From positions 24,899-88,898 of the forward strand of contig JACHLF010000013.1 of assembly GCA_014204435.1 (NCBI GenBank): DNA of 64,000 bases, given 5' to 3'. Below are positions 42,313-50,462 of the stretch, piece by piece. Numbering within the stretch: the stretch's first letter is position 1; every line of letters starts with the position of its first letter. A program made the position numbers and the translations under genes. This DNA is from Mycobacteroides chelonae. Its GTDB lineage: Bacteria > Actinomycetota > Actinomycetes > Mycobacteriales > Mycobacteriaceae. The notes beneath the pieces were generated by a model. That model was not told the origin of the DNA, did no database searches, and saw only the letters and a list, made by a program, of their open reading frames with translations.

Positions 42313-42366
42313 ACTGTTTGTCGTGCATCCCAGTAGACCCGGTCGACCAGTAGGAACGCATCGAAA

Positions 42367-42650
42367 TCAACTCGTGGCCGCACTGGCGTGTGCTAGCCGG
42401 TAGCTGGTGGTACCGGTTTCGATGATGTTGCCGCGGTAGGTAAGTCGGTCAACGATGGCGGCGCAGAGGTCGGGGTCGGTGAAGGTGTCGGTCCAGCCGG
42501 AGAAGGACTGGTTGGAGGCGATCGCGATGCTGTTCTTCTCCTCCCGCCCCGTCAGAACCTGGAACAGGAGTTCGGTGCCGCGGCGGTCGAGTTCCATGTA
42601 GCCCGGCTCGCCGATCAGCAGCAGGTCAACGCGACCGTAGCGGCTTCGAT
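42367..42650 (-). pseudogene. IstB-type (IS21 family) ATPase fragment
   Basis: Reads VDLLLIGEPGYMELDRRGTE, LLFQVLTGREEKNSIAIASN, SFSGWTDTF and IVDRLTYRGNIIETGTTSYR, the C-terminal half of the IS21 helper ATPase. The N-terminal half with the Walker A loop is missing, no IstA is present, and I found no terminal inverted repeats. Remnant of an insertion event next to the tRNA. Confidence 0.75.
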
Positions 42651-42800
42651 GTCGGGATTGGCGGGCGTATGGGGTACGCCAACGGTTGCCGTTGCCCGCG
42701 CTGCTCGGCGTCGGCACTGTGAACGCCCAAGGACGCAACCGAGGTCAATATCCTCATCCGCTACGACCTGAGCTAGGCAACACGTCAATCCACCGGGAGT

Positions 42801-43025
42801 TCACTTGTCCGGGTCGTCGGGCGATTCGTGTTCTTTGTGCGGCTTCGCGGTGCGGCCAGGGTTGCCGATACGGCGGTTGAGCGCGTACACGGGAGCAGCC
42901 GCCCGGGCGACCAATGGTGGTATCGCCTGTCGTGCCCTGCGGGTGTTGAAGAGCCCAGCATTCATGCCGATGCCGATAAGGGTCATCGCCACGATCGCTG
43001 CTATCCCGACGAACGTCGTCGTCAT
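42801..43025 (-). CDS. Small single-pass membrane protein (74 aa), unknown
   Basis: Begins MTTTFVGIAAIVAMTLIGIG, one transmembrane helix (about 4-25), followed by a basic region (RRARQAIPPLVARAAAPVYA, NRRIGNPGR) and a charged C-terminus ending HESPDDPDK. Codon choice resembles real genes. No family recognised. Confidence 0.6.
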   Translation of the reverse strand: MTTTFVGIAAIVAMTLIGIGMNAGLFNTRRARQAIPPLVARAAAPVYALNRRIGNPGRTAKPHKEHESPDDPDK

Positions 43026-43081
43026 GCATCCCACAGTATCGTCAAGCGTCGACCTGCGCCTGCGAGGTTGTTGGTGCGGGA

Positions 43082-43258
43082 TCAGGGCCGCGAGAGGCGT
43101 CGTGCCCCTAGCCAGCCGATCCCGGCCACTGCCGCCGGAATGCCGAACACCGCCAGCAACACAGGCAGTTCCTCGGCGATGCCGTACCCCGCCTCGAAGA
43201 CGCCCACGTTGAACACAGCAACGCTGCCCCAGGCGGCCAGGAACCCCTGTGAGCGCAA
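43082..43258 (-). CDS. Possible small membrane protein or 3' fragment, unknown
   Basis: From a TTG at 43258 the frame gives two hydrophobic segments (FLAAWGSVAVFNVGVFEAGY and LPVLLAVFGIPAAVAGIGWL) and ends GARRLSRP. The frame is open upstream for about 20 more codons (to a TGA near 43340) without an ATG or GTG, so it may be the tail of a lost membrane protein. Confidence 0.4.
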   Translation of the reverse strand: MRSQGFLAAWGSVAVFNVGVFEAGYGIAEELPVLLAVFGIPAAVAGIGWLGARRLSRP

Positions 43259-43331
43259 GGCGATTGTTCCGGGGGTGCTGTAGGACGCGCATGCAACTTT
43301 TACGTACCAGTAGAGAACGTAACCACTTCAT

Positions 43332-43346
43332 GTAACAATGAGTTAC
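43332..43346. promoter_or_regulatory. Operator 1 upstream of PF10118 gene
   Basis: GTAACAATGAGTTAC, inverted repeat GTAAC-N5-GTTAC. Flanked by further GTAAC half-sites. Confidence 0.6.
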
Positions 43347-43363
43347 TGTAACAAGGAATCTCT

Positions 43364-43378
43364 GTAACTATGAGTTAT
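43364..43378. promoter_or_regulatory. Operator 2 upstream of PF10118 gene
   Basis: GTAACTATGAGTTAT, near-copy of operator 1, starting exactly 32 bp after it (three helical turns) and ending 22 bp before the ATG at 43401. Confidence 0.6.
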
Positions 43379-43400
43379 GTAATGAAGCGAAAGTGGTGCT

Positions 43401-44294
43401 ATGGCTGCTCCAGCAACGTCTGCATATCCAAAGACCCGGCGCATCAAGTTTTGGTTTGGTGACCCGGTTCCCATGCGAAGGCATTTCGCCGACAACAACA
43501 TTGCCTTGAGTCATCTGGTGGCGGGGGCCTCCGCGGTGTTTCCTCCGGGCGAGGAGTCATTTGTTCGATCGGTACGTCGTTACGCCGACAGAATCACCGA
43601 CCCGGCGCTGAAGAAACGTGTTGCGGGATTCATTGGTCAAGAGGTTACCCATGGCCTGCATCATCGCGGGCTCAACGAGAAGCTGACCGAGATGGGCTAT
43701 CGGAGTAAGGCAATCGAGAACATCGGGCGGCGTGCCGGCAGGTTTGAAGACTTCTTGGATGGGCGTCTGCCGAATATGAATCGTCTCAAGTACTCGCGGC
43801 TGGGCGCGCTGGCCACCACCGCGGCCCTGGAACACTACACGGCCGTCCTGGCCGAGCGCTTATTGGAAAGTGCGGAGCTGCAGGCCATGATCACCGATGA
43901 TGAAGTACGAAACCTGTTGTACTGGCATGCAGTCGAAGAGCTCGAGCACAAGTCGGTGGCCTTCGACGTCTACCGGGCAATTGGCGGCCCCGAATGGTTG
44001 CGGCGGGCGGTGATGGCGATTATCTGGACGGCCACGGTGCCGTTCGCGGCATTGGGTACGTGGTTCTCCATAGTGTGGAGTGATCCGGAGGGGCGACGCC
44101 AGCCGGGGCGGGTGCTTCGCGAAACGGTGGGGCTGATCCGCGGGCCTCTGCTGAACGACGGCATGATCGGCAGACTTGCCGTCTACATGAAGAAGGACTT
44201 CCATCCCGACGATCTCGACACCGATGCACTGCTGGACCAATGGCGTGCCGAGTTGTTCGGTGCCGAGGGCACTTTGGTCGATCACCTGAAGTAG
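43401..44294 (+). CDS. Predicted metal-dependent hydrolase (PF10118, ferritin-like)
   Basis: 297 residues. The family is a membrane-associated, all-helical putative di-metal protein of unknown reaction. Likely metal ligands are in GQEVTHGLHHRG (about 78-90), ALEHYTAV (about 141-148) and YWHAVEELEHKSV (about 176-188). One hydrophobic segment near 210-228. No AGGAGG-type site stands out upstream of ATG 43401; two operator copies stand before it. Family members are often induced by fatty acids or lipophilic compounds (inference). Confidence 0.85.
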   Translation: MAAPATSAYPKTRRIKFWFGDPVPMRRHFADNNIALSHLVAGASAVFPPGEESFVRSVRRYADRITDPALKKRVAGFIGQEVTHGLHHRGLNEKLTEMGYRSKAIENIGRRAGRFEDFLDGRLPNMNRLKYSRLGALATTAALEHYTAVLAERLLESAELQAMITDDEVRNLLYWHAVEELEHKSVAFDVYRAIGGPEWLRRAVMAIIWTATVPFAALGTWFSIVWSDPEGRRQPGRVLRETVGLIRGPLLNDGMIGRLAVYMKKDFHPDDLDTDALLDQWRAELFGAEGTLVDHLK

Positions 44295-44297
44295 AGA

Positions 44298-44334
44298 CAA
44301 CAATGGCCCGGGCTTGTGGCCCGGGCCATTGTTG
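44298..44334. terminator. Strong bidirectional terminator
   Basis: CAACAATGGCCCGGGC (44298-44313) pairs exactly with 44319-44334, a 16-bp stem with a 5-nt loop, between convergent genes. Confidence 0.9.
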
Positions 44335-44347
44335 GGTTCTGTCGTGT

Positions 44348-44659
44348 TTAGCAGCTCAATGCGACGTGCGCGACCTTGCGGTCGACAGTCGGCACGGTGG
44401 TGGGGTTGTTACGTAGATCCCGGGCAGCCTGCACGTTGTTCACGGGCGACTCCTGCGTGACCGACTCGACGGTGCATGTGGACAGGTCGCTGGCGCCCGT
44501 CTTGGAGACGATCACCCGGTACCCGTTGGACTTGAGGTCATTGATGACAGCGTTGGCATCGCCCGATCCAGCCGGTCCGGCGAGCGCGACACTTGCCGAT
44601 CCCAGCGACGCCCCGATGACACCAGCTGCGGCAATACCTGCAAATATCAATTTCTTCAC
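44348..44659 (-). CDS. Small secreted protein with two cysteines, paralogue 1
   Basis: 103 residues. Sec signal peptide MKKLIFAGIAAAGVIGASLG to about ALA at 27, then a short mature domain: ANAVINDLKSNGYRVIVSKT, STCTVESV, and terminal ALSC. The two Cys likely form a disulfide. It shares VIN-x5-GY-VI and CTV with the next gene. Function unknown. Confidence 0.78.
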   Translation of the reverse strand: MKKLIFAGIAAAGVIGASLGSASVALAGPAGSGDANAVINDLKSNGYRVIVSKTGASDLSTCTVESVTQESPVNNVQAARDLRNNPTTVPTVDRKVAHVALSC

Positions 44660-44929
44660 GATTTCACTCCTCTCGCCTTACTCCTCGTGGCCTCTCTGTT
44701 ACGGATATATGTCCGCATGCCACATCAAGGCCCGATCCTCGACTCGCCAAAACATCAACGCTCGTGAATCTGTCCTGTCCAACGCGGCAATCCTCAGATT
44801 GATTCCCGCTTGCGGAAATTAACGCCAAATTCATATCGACCCCGGTGCCCGCTCTCAGGCGGCACTCCATGGGCCGCGGGGGGCCGGGTAGCATCCAGCG
44901 AACCGGCAAAGCTGGTTAGGTGAGGCTAA

Positions 44930-45262
44930 CTAGACGTTGCAGTTAAGGGAGATATACACCAATCTGTGGTCCAGCACGCGGACCGGCAGCACCAGCCACT
45001 TTCCACTGGGCATCCAGGTCCGTTGATACTCGGTGCGGTAGACATCCTGTCCGTTGCGGATGTTCGACACGGTGCACTTGTTGGTGGGCCCGTTGCCGCT
45101 GCGATCGATGATTACCTGGTAACCCTGCGACTGATACTGGTTGATGACCGACTGTGCGTCATCGGCGAGCGCCGTCCCCGGGGTGAGGGCCATCAACGTG
45201 CCGACACCAAGTGCCGCCGTCGCCAGCCGAACTGCCGTCTTCAACTCACACATCGTCCTCAT
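44930..45262 (-). CDS. Small secreted protein with two cysteines, paralogue 2
   Basis: 110 residues, signal peptide to about ALA at 33, then SVINQYQSQGYQVIIDRSGN, NKCTVSNIRNGQ and terminal ISLNCNV. Same fold pattern as paralogue 1, 270 bp away, so probably an old tandem duplication. The gap between them shows no gene. Confidence 0.75.
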   Translation of the reverse strand: MRTMCELKTAVRLATAALGVGTLMALTPGTALADDAQSVINQYQSQGYQVIIDRSGNGPTNKCTVSNIRNGQDVYRTEYQRTWMPSGKWLVLPVRVLDHRLVYISLNCNV

Positions 45263-45342
45263 GATTTCTAACTCCCGGCCACACAGACATTGTTCCCCAT
45301 AGGTGCCATCGATTTTTCGTTCTGAATCGATACAGTGGCCGG

Positions 45343-46032
45343 ATGCCCAAGTCCGTGATCATCAAGACCTGGGGAATCTGGGCCGCCTGGGCGCTGGTGC
45401 TCGTGGCCACGGCGGGATGTGGCCGAACCGTCCAGAATCCCGTCAACCACAACGTCAAGATCGCCAACATCGCCTCGCTGAAAAGCCAGTTCGGCCCAGA
45501 GTTCGAGATCAAGACAATGGAACCCGCGGGGATGGATCCCAAGCTGCTCTCTCCGGCCCCGCTGCCGCCGGGTGTGACGGTTGACCCGCCTGGCTGCGCC
45601 AAGTACAGCGGCGGCAGTGCCGTCCCGGCCGGGCTCAAGGGAAACATGGCGGCGCTGACCGCGACCGGCGCGGGTAACCAGTACGTGGCCGTCGCCGTGG
45701 AAACCTCGCAAGAGGTCCCCTTCGACCCCGCTGTGTCAGCGGACTGCAAGAAGGTCGGTTTCCGCGGCAACGGAATCGCCGGACAGACCGAGGTGATCGA
45801 CGCGCCGGCCATCGACGGTGCGCGCACGCTCGGCATGAAACGCGACGTGCTCAGCGGGACCTCGGGCCGGGCGATCGGTCAGGAGGTCCTGAACTACTCG
45901 GCATATCTGGGCCGCTACATGGTGGTGGTCACGGTCAGCCCGATCGCCGTCGGCAAGGTGCCGCCCGCGCTGCCCGACGGCAAGCGCGCATCGGATCTGC
46001 TGATCAAGGCGGTTGCGGCGGTCCGCTCTTAA
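45343..46032 (+). CDS. Lipoprotein, DUF5642 family
   Basis: 229 residues (Rv0999 position). Signal peptide with lipobox VATAGC (Cys about 26), then a secreted domain with VTVDPPGCAKYSGG, VETSQEVPFDPAVSADCKKV and two further cysteines. The 3' end overlaps convergent alkB by 4 bp. Role unknown; outer face of the cytoplasmic membrane. Confidence 0.85.
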   Translation: MPKSVIIKTWGIWAAWALVLVATAGCGRTVQNPVNHNVKIANIASLKSQFGPEFEIKTMEPAGMDPKLLSPAPLPPGVTVDPPGCAKYSGGSAVPAGLKGNMAALTATGAGNQYVAVAVETSQEVPFDPAVSADCKKVGFRGNGIAGQTEVIDAPAIDGARTLGMKRDVLSGTSGRAIGQEVLNYSAYLGRYMVVVTVSPIAVGKVPPALPDGKRASDLLIKAVAAVRS

Positions 46033-46631
46033 CGCACGTCGCGTGGCCGGTACTGCAGGCTGATTCGCGGGCCCACCGGTTTTGACGTCTTGGGGATTGC
46101 GTGCTCCCAGGTGCGCTGGCAGGAGCCTCCCATCACCAACAGGTCGCCATGGCCCACGTTGATGCGGATCGACTCGCCGCCCAGCCGGGGGCGCAGAGCG
46201 AAAGTGCGTGTGGCGCCGATGCTTATGATCGCCACCATGGTGTCTTCGCGCAGGCCACGGCCTATGGTGTCGCCGTGCCAGGCGACGCTGTCGGTGCCGT
46301 CGCGGTACTGACACAAGCCCACTGTGGTGAACGGTTCACCGAGTTCGTCGGTGTACTCGCCGTTGAGCCGGTCGCAGATTGTCGCCAGCACCGGGTGTGG
46401 CGGCGGATCTGCGGTCAGGTCGTGAAAGCTGACCAGGCGGGGAACGTCGAGGGTTCGGTCGTACATGCGGCGGCGTTCGGCGCGCCAGGGCACCTGCGCC
46501 AATAGCTGGCCCATGAGGTTGTCCGCACGCCCGAGCCATTCATGGTGCACCTCAAGCCAAGCGCCGCCCGCCAGGTCGCGACGCGGGACCGCCGGTGCGC
46601 CGAACAGTGATGCCTGAACCGCATGTGTCAC
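46029..46631 (-). CDS. alkB: AlkB-like 2-oxoglutarate/Fe(II) dioxygenase
   Basis: Direct reversal DNA repair enzyme (Rv1000c). From GTG 46631, 200 residues. Iron ligands in WHGDTIGRG (HxD), distal His near WEHAIPK, and the Arg pair binding 2-oxoglutarate in RISLQYRPRDVR. GTG is preferred because the longer frame starts inside the SOS box region. A LexA-type box lies 12 bp upstream. Confidence 0.9.
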   Translation of the reverse strand: MTHAVQASLFGAPAVPRRDLAGGAWLEVHHEWLGRADNLMGQLLAQVPWRAERRRMYDRTLDVPRLVSFHDLTADPPPHPVLATICDRLNGEYTDELGEPFTTVGLCQYRDGTDSVAWHGDTIGRGLREDTMVAIISIGATRTFALRPRLGGESIRINVGHGDLLVMGGSCQRTWEHAIPKTSKPVGPRISLQYRPRDVR

Positions 46632-46643
46632 ACCCCCATGGTA

Positions 46644-46659
46644 TCGCACACATGTTCGA
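46644..46659. promoter_or_regulatory. SOS (LexA) box
   Basis: On the minus strand TCGAACATGTGTGCGA fits the mycobacterial SOS box TCGAAC-N4-GTTCGA at 11 of 12 positions. It lies between alkB and arcA, nearer alkB. Confidence 0.7.
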
Positions 46660-46684
46660 TTGAACGGCAAGCTAGCGTCTTCTC

Positions 46685-47899
46685 ATGACGGATGCTCCAG
46701 TGCTGGGTGCCAATTCAGAGGTGGGACGACTGCGGGCGGTCGTGTTGCATCGGCCCGGTGACGAGCTCAAGCGTCTGACGCCGCGCAACAACGACCAGCT
46801 GCTGTTCGACGGGCTGCCCTGGGTGGCGCGCGCGCAAGAGGAGCACGATGCCTTCGCCGAGGTGCTGCGTTCGCGGGGTGTCGAGGTGCTGTTGCTCTCC
46901 GATTTGTTACGCGAGGCACTCGCCAGCGGCGCGGCCCGCGTCCAGGGCATCTCGGCGGCGGTCAACGCGCGCAGGCTGGGTTACGCCCTGGCGCAGGATC
47001 TTTCGGAGTACCTACGGTCCCTGGACGCCGGCGATCTGGCCTATGTGCTGATGTGCGGGATGACGTTCGACGAGCTGCCGGTCGGCGGTAAGGTGGCGCA
47101 GCCGTCGCTGGTGCGGACCATGCATCACGGATCGGATTTCGTGATTGAGCCGCTGCCGAACCTGCTGTTCACCCGAGACTCGTCGTTCTGGATCGGCCGC
47201 AAATTCGCGATCACCTCGCTCGCCTTGCCGGCGCGGATGCGCGAGACCTCGCTCACCGATCTGATCTACGCCCACCACCCGAGATTCCTTGGCGTGCGCC
47301 GCGCCTACGAGTCGCACTCGGCCCCCGTCGAGGGCGGTGATGTGCTGCTGTTGGGCCCCGGCGTGGTGGCCGTCGGGGTAGGGGAGCGCACCACCCCTGC
47401 CGGTGCTGAAGCCTTGGCGCGCAGCCTGTTCGACGACGGACTGGCGCACACGGTGCTCGCGGTGCCCATCGCGCAGGAACGGGCGTCGATGCATCTGGAC
47501 ACCGTCTGCACCATGGTCGACACCGACGCCGTCGTGATGTATCCGGCGATCCAGGACTCGCTGTCGGCCTTCACCATTCGCCGCACCGAGGGTGGCGTCA
47601 GTATCTCCGGTTCGGATCCGTTCGTGAAGGCGGCCGCCGATGCGATGGGTATCGGCAAGCTGCGTGTCATCGACACCGGGCTGGATCCAGTGACCGCCGA
47701 ACGTGAGCAGTGGGACGACGGCAACAACACCCTGGCCGTGGCGCCCGGCGTCGTCGTGGCCTACGAGCGCAATGTGGAAACCAATGCGCGCTTGGAGGCC
47801 TCGGGTGTCGAGGTGCTGGCCATCTCGGCCTCCGAGCTGGGCACGGGCCGGGGCGGACCGCGCTGCATGTCCTGTCCGATATCGCGCGATCTGCTCTAA
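46685..47899 (+). CDS. arcA: Arginine deiminase
   Basis: 404 residues (Rv1001). Hydrolyses arginine to citrulline and ammonia. Guanidino-group motifs NLLFTRDSSFWIG, VEGGDVLLL, LHLDTVCTMVD-type segment, and the nucleophile Cys about 394 in GGPRCMSCPI. TAGCGT (46673-46678) lies 6 nt before the ATG: a leaderless arrangement. No arcB or arcC nearby. Confidence 0.96.
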   Translation: MTDAPVLGANSEVGRLRAVVLHRPGDELKRLTPRNNDQLLFDGLPWVARAQEEHDAFAEVLRSRGVEVLLLSDLLREALASGAARVQGISAAVNARRLGYALAQDLSEYLRSLDAGDLAYVLMCGMTFDELPVGGKVAQPSLVRTMHHGSDFVIEPLPNLLFTRDSSFWIGRKFAITSLALPARMRETSLTDLIYAHHPRFLGVRRAYESHSAPVEGGDVLLLGPGVVAVGVGERTTPAGAEALARSLFDDGLAHTVLAVPIAQERASMHLDTVCTMVDTDAVVMYPAIQDSLSAFTIRRTEGGVSISGSDPFVKAAADAMGIGKLRVIDTGLDPVTAEREQWDDGNNTLAVAPGVVVAYERNVETNARLEASGVEVLAISASELGTGRGGPRCMSCPISRDLL

Positions 47900-47903
47900 C
47901 GCC

Positions 47904-47960
47904 GACACGCCGTCTGATGGCGAACATGTGCGATGCAAACACGCCGCGACACGGCGTGTC
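47904..47960. repeat. Dispersed 57-bp palindromic repeat, copy B
   Basis: GACACGCCG ... CGGCGTGTC ends, same length as copy A at 28327-28383. It begins 4 bp after the arcA stop, so here it could also serve as a terminator. Confidence 0.75.
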
Positions 47961-47970
47961 TGCCGCTGGG

Positions 47971-48000
47971 GCGGCCGCTAGGAGCGCGGTGCGGCCGCTA
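47971..48000. repeat. Short direct repeat with two GCGGCCGCTA units
   Basis: GCGGCCGCTA occurs at 47971 and 47991, 20 bp apart; the second contains the pmt stop codon. Probably a small local duplication. Confidence 0.6.
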
Positions 48001-49539
48001 GCGCCAGCTGGGCAGCCACATCTGCATATTCCACGTGAACGGTGAGACGGCGGCTCCGGTGAGAATCGGATACAGCCACGCGAAGTTGGTGACCACCACC
48101 GCCAGGTAAAACGTTGCGATGAACATACGCAACGTTTTACGTTCCGGGTTGGTTACCGGCCTGTGTAGGAAGTCGCCGATGATGAACGCGATCATCATCA
48201 CCAGGAACGGAACCATCGGGGTGGCGTAGAAGAAATACATCTGGCGGTCGATGTTGGCGAACCAGGGCAGCCACCCCGCGCAGTAGCCGACGAGTGCCGC
48301 CGCGTAACGCCAATCTCGCCGGACCACCGTCGCCCACGTGGCCCACAGCAGCACCGGAACGGCCAGCCACCAGATGGCCGGTGTGCCCACCAGTAACACC
48401 GCGCGCACACAGGAATTGGCGCCGCAGCCGGGGATGTTCTTGTCCTCGATGGCGTAGAGCAGCGGTCGCAGCGACATCGGCCACGTCCACGGTTTGGATT
48501 CCCACGGATGGTGATTGCCGTTGGCGTTGGTCAGCGTCGAATGGAACGTGTAGACGCTGTGCGAGTAGTACCAGAGCGATCGCAGGGCATCGGGCATCCA
48601 GCCGCCGACGCCTATCTGTCGGCCCTCGGCGTGCCGGTTGATCCCGGTCTCGGAGGCGAACCACGACCAGTACGAGGCCATGTACACGATGAACGGAATG
48701 ACCAGCAGCGCGTACACGGCGGGCCCCAGATCGCGTATCGCCGCGCCGGCCCACGGTCGCAGCACCCCGTAGGCGCGCCGGGCGGCGATATCGAACGCGA
48801 TGCACAGCACGCCGAAGAAGGCGATGAAGTACAGCCCCGACCATTTTGTGCCGCAGGCCAATCCGAGCAGGATCCCGGCACCGAAGCGCCACCAGCGCAC
48901 GCCTAGACGCGGACCCCACGGGGTATCACCGATGCGTCCGTCGCGATAGGCGTTGTACAGCCGTTCCCGAACCTGGTCTCGGTCGACGATCAGGGCGCCG
49001 AAGGCGGCCACCACGAAGAGCGCCTGATACACATCGAGCAATGCGGTGCGCGCGGTGACGAAGCTGACCCCGTCTGCGATCAGCAGCACACCTGCGATGG
49101 CACCGACCATGGTGGACCTGCTGATCCGCCGGGCGATCCGGGCGACGAGCAGTACGAGAATGGTGCCCGAGAGCGCCGCCGCGAATCGCCAGCCGAAGGA
49201 GTTGTATCCGAACAGCCATTCGCCGATCGCGATCATCTGTTTGCCCACGGGTGGATGCACCACGAGCCCGTAGCCGGGGTTGTCCTCGACACCGTTGGTG
49301 ACGACCTGCCAGCCTTGCGGTACGTAATGCTTCTCGTCGAAGACGGGGGTACCGCGATCGGTGAGCGCGCCGAGGTTGACGAATCGGGTCAGTGCTGCGA
49401 TCGCCGTGATGACGGCGGTCATCACCCAGCCCTGGAACCGGTCGGTGGGTCCGAAGTCCGCGGGCGGTATCCGGGGCCCGGGGGACTGCAGATCCGACTC
49501 GGCTGCCGGGGTCGGCGGCAGGGTTGCGGGCACGGTCAC
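47998..49539 (-). CDS. pmt: Protein O-mannosyltransferase
   Basis: GT39-family polytopic enzyme (Rv1002c) that mannosylates secreted proteins using polyprenyl-phosphomannose. 513 residues, about ten transmembrane segments. The catalytic acidic pair is in PVFDEKHYVPQ near 66, with DNPGYGLVVHPPVGKQMI next to it. GTG 49539 is preceded by TACGAT (49547-49552) at 7 nt, a leaderless pattern. Divergent from rsmI. Confidence 0.95.
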   Translation of the reverse strand: MTVPATLPPTPAAESDLQSPGPRIPPADFGPTDRFQGWVMTAVITAIAALTRFVNLGALTDRGTPVFDEKHYVPQGWQVVTNGVEDNPGYGLVVHPPVGKQMIAIGEWLFGYNSFGWRFAAALSGTILVLLVARIARRISRSTMVGAIAGVLLIADGVSFVTARTALLDVYQALFVVAAFGALIVDRDQVRERLYNAYRDGRIGDTPWGPRLGVRWWRFGAGILLGLACGTKWSGLYFIAFFGVLCIAFDIAARRAYGVLRPWAGAAIRDLGPAVYALLVIPFIVYMASYWSWFASETGINRHAEGRQIGVGGWMPDALRSLWYYSHSVYTFHSTLTNANGNHHPWESKPWTWPMSLRPLLYAIEDKNIPGCGANSCVRAVLLVGTPAIWWLAVPVLLWATWATVVRRDWRYAAALVGYCAGWLPWFANIDRQMYFFYATPMVPFLVMMIAFIIGDFLHRPVTNPERKTLRMFIATFYLAVVVTNFAWLYPILTGAAVSPFTWNMQMWLPSWR

Positions 49540-49625
49540 ACGGTCGATCGTAGGGGAGGACCTGAGCTGGGCATCTTGGTGCGGCGGGCTGGAGCGTTAG
49601 CGGCAGCGGCATTTAGTCTTGCGGG

Positions 49626-50462
49626 ATGGGGAACTTGCTGCTGGCGGCGACACCGCTGGGGGAGCCGGGGGACGCCTCGCCCCGACTGCGTGAGGCGCTG
49701 GCCAAGACATCGGTGGTGGCCGCCGAGGACACGCGGCGTGTTCGGGCGCTCGCCAAGTCCCTTGATGTGCAGATCAGCGGGCAGATCATCAGTTTCTACG
49801 ATCAGAACGAGGCCAGCCGTATCGAGCCGCTGCTGGCCGACCTGGAGGCCGGATACGACGTGCTGGTGGTCACCGACGCGGGGATGCCCTCGATCAGTGA
49901 CCCGGGGTACCGCTTGGTCGCCGCGTGCGTCAAACAGGGCATACCGATCACGTGTCTGCCTGGCCCCTCGGCGGTGACGACGGCGCTGGCCGTCTCTGGG
50001 TTGCCGGTGGACCGTTTCTGCTTCGAGGGATTCGCGCCCCGCAAGCAGGGGCCGCGCCGGCGCTGGCTTGCCGAGCTGTTGACCGAGCCTCGCACCTGTG
50101 TGTTCTTCGAGTCGCCGCGACGGCTCGAAGAGACGTTGGCCGATGCGGTGCAGGTGCTGGGGCCGGAGCGGCGCGCTGCGGTGTGCCGCGAGCTCACCAA
50201 GACGCATGAAGAGGTGCTCCGGGGCACGCTGCGTGAGCTGGCGGCCTGGGCCGATGCCAACGAGGTACTCGGGGAGATCACGGTGGTGCTCGACGGCGGC
50301 CGTCCTGCCGTCCCCGAGATCGAGACCCTGGTGGCCCGGGTGGAGGAGCTGATGGACGACGGGATGGGGCTGCGCGAGTCGTGCGCGACGGCCATCGGGG
50401 AGTCGGGGGCGACGCTGTCGCGACGCGACCTGTACGACGCGGTGGTCAAAGCGCGGGCTTGA
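49626..50462 (+). CDS. rsmI: 16S rRNA (cytidine1402-2'-O)-methyltransferase
   Basis: 278 residues of the tetrapyrrole-methylase fold. Motifs: MGNLLLAATPLGEPGD, AAEDTRRVRALAKSL, SFYDQNEASR, VTDAGMPSISDPGYRLV, GPSAVTTALAVSGLP. TAGTCT (49614-49619) sits 6 nt before the ATG (leaderless). The 3' end overlaps convergent pabB by 17 bp. Confidence 0.96.
   Translation: MGNLLLAATPLGEPGDASPRLREALAKTSVVAAEDTRRVRALAKSLDVQISGQIISFYDQNEASRIEPLLADLEAGYDVLVVTDAGMPSISDPGYRLVAACVKQGIPITCLPGPSAVTTALAVSGLPVDRFCFEGFAPRKQGPRRRWLAELLTEPRTCVFFESPRRLEETLADAVQVLGPERRAAVCRELTKTHEEVLRGTLRELAAWADANEVLGEITVVLDGGRPAVPEIETLVARVEELMDDGMGLRESCATAIGESGATLSRRDLYDAVVKARA

Noticed and set aside
41759..42400. Attachment-site duplication of the tRNA-Ala 3' end
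   Set aside because: No second copy of TCGATTCTCCCTAGCTCC was found, so no attL/attR pair can be called.
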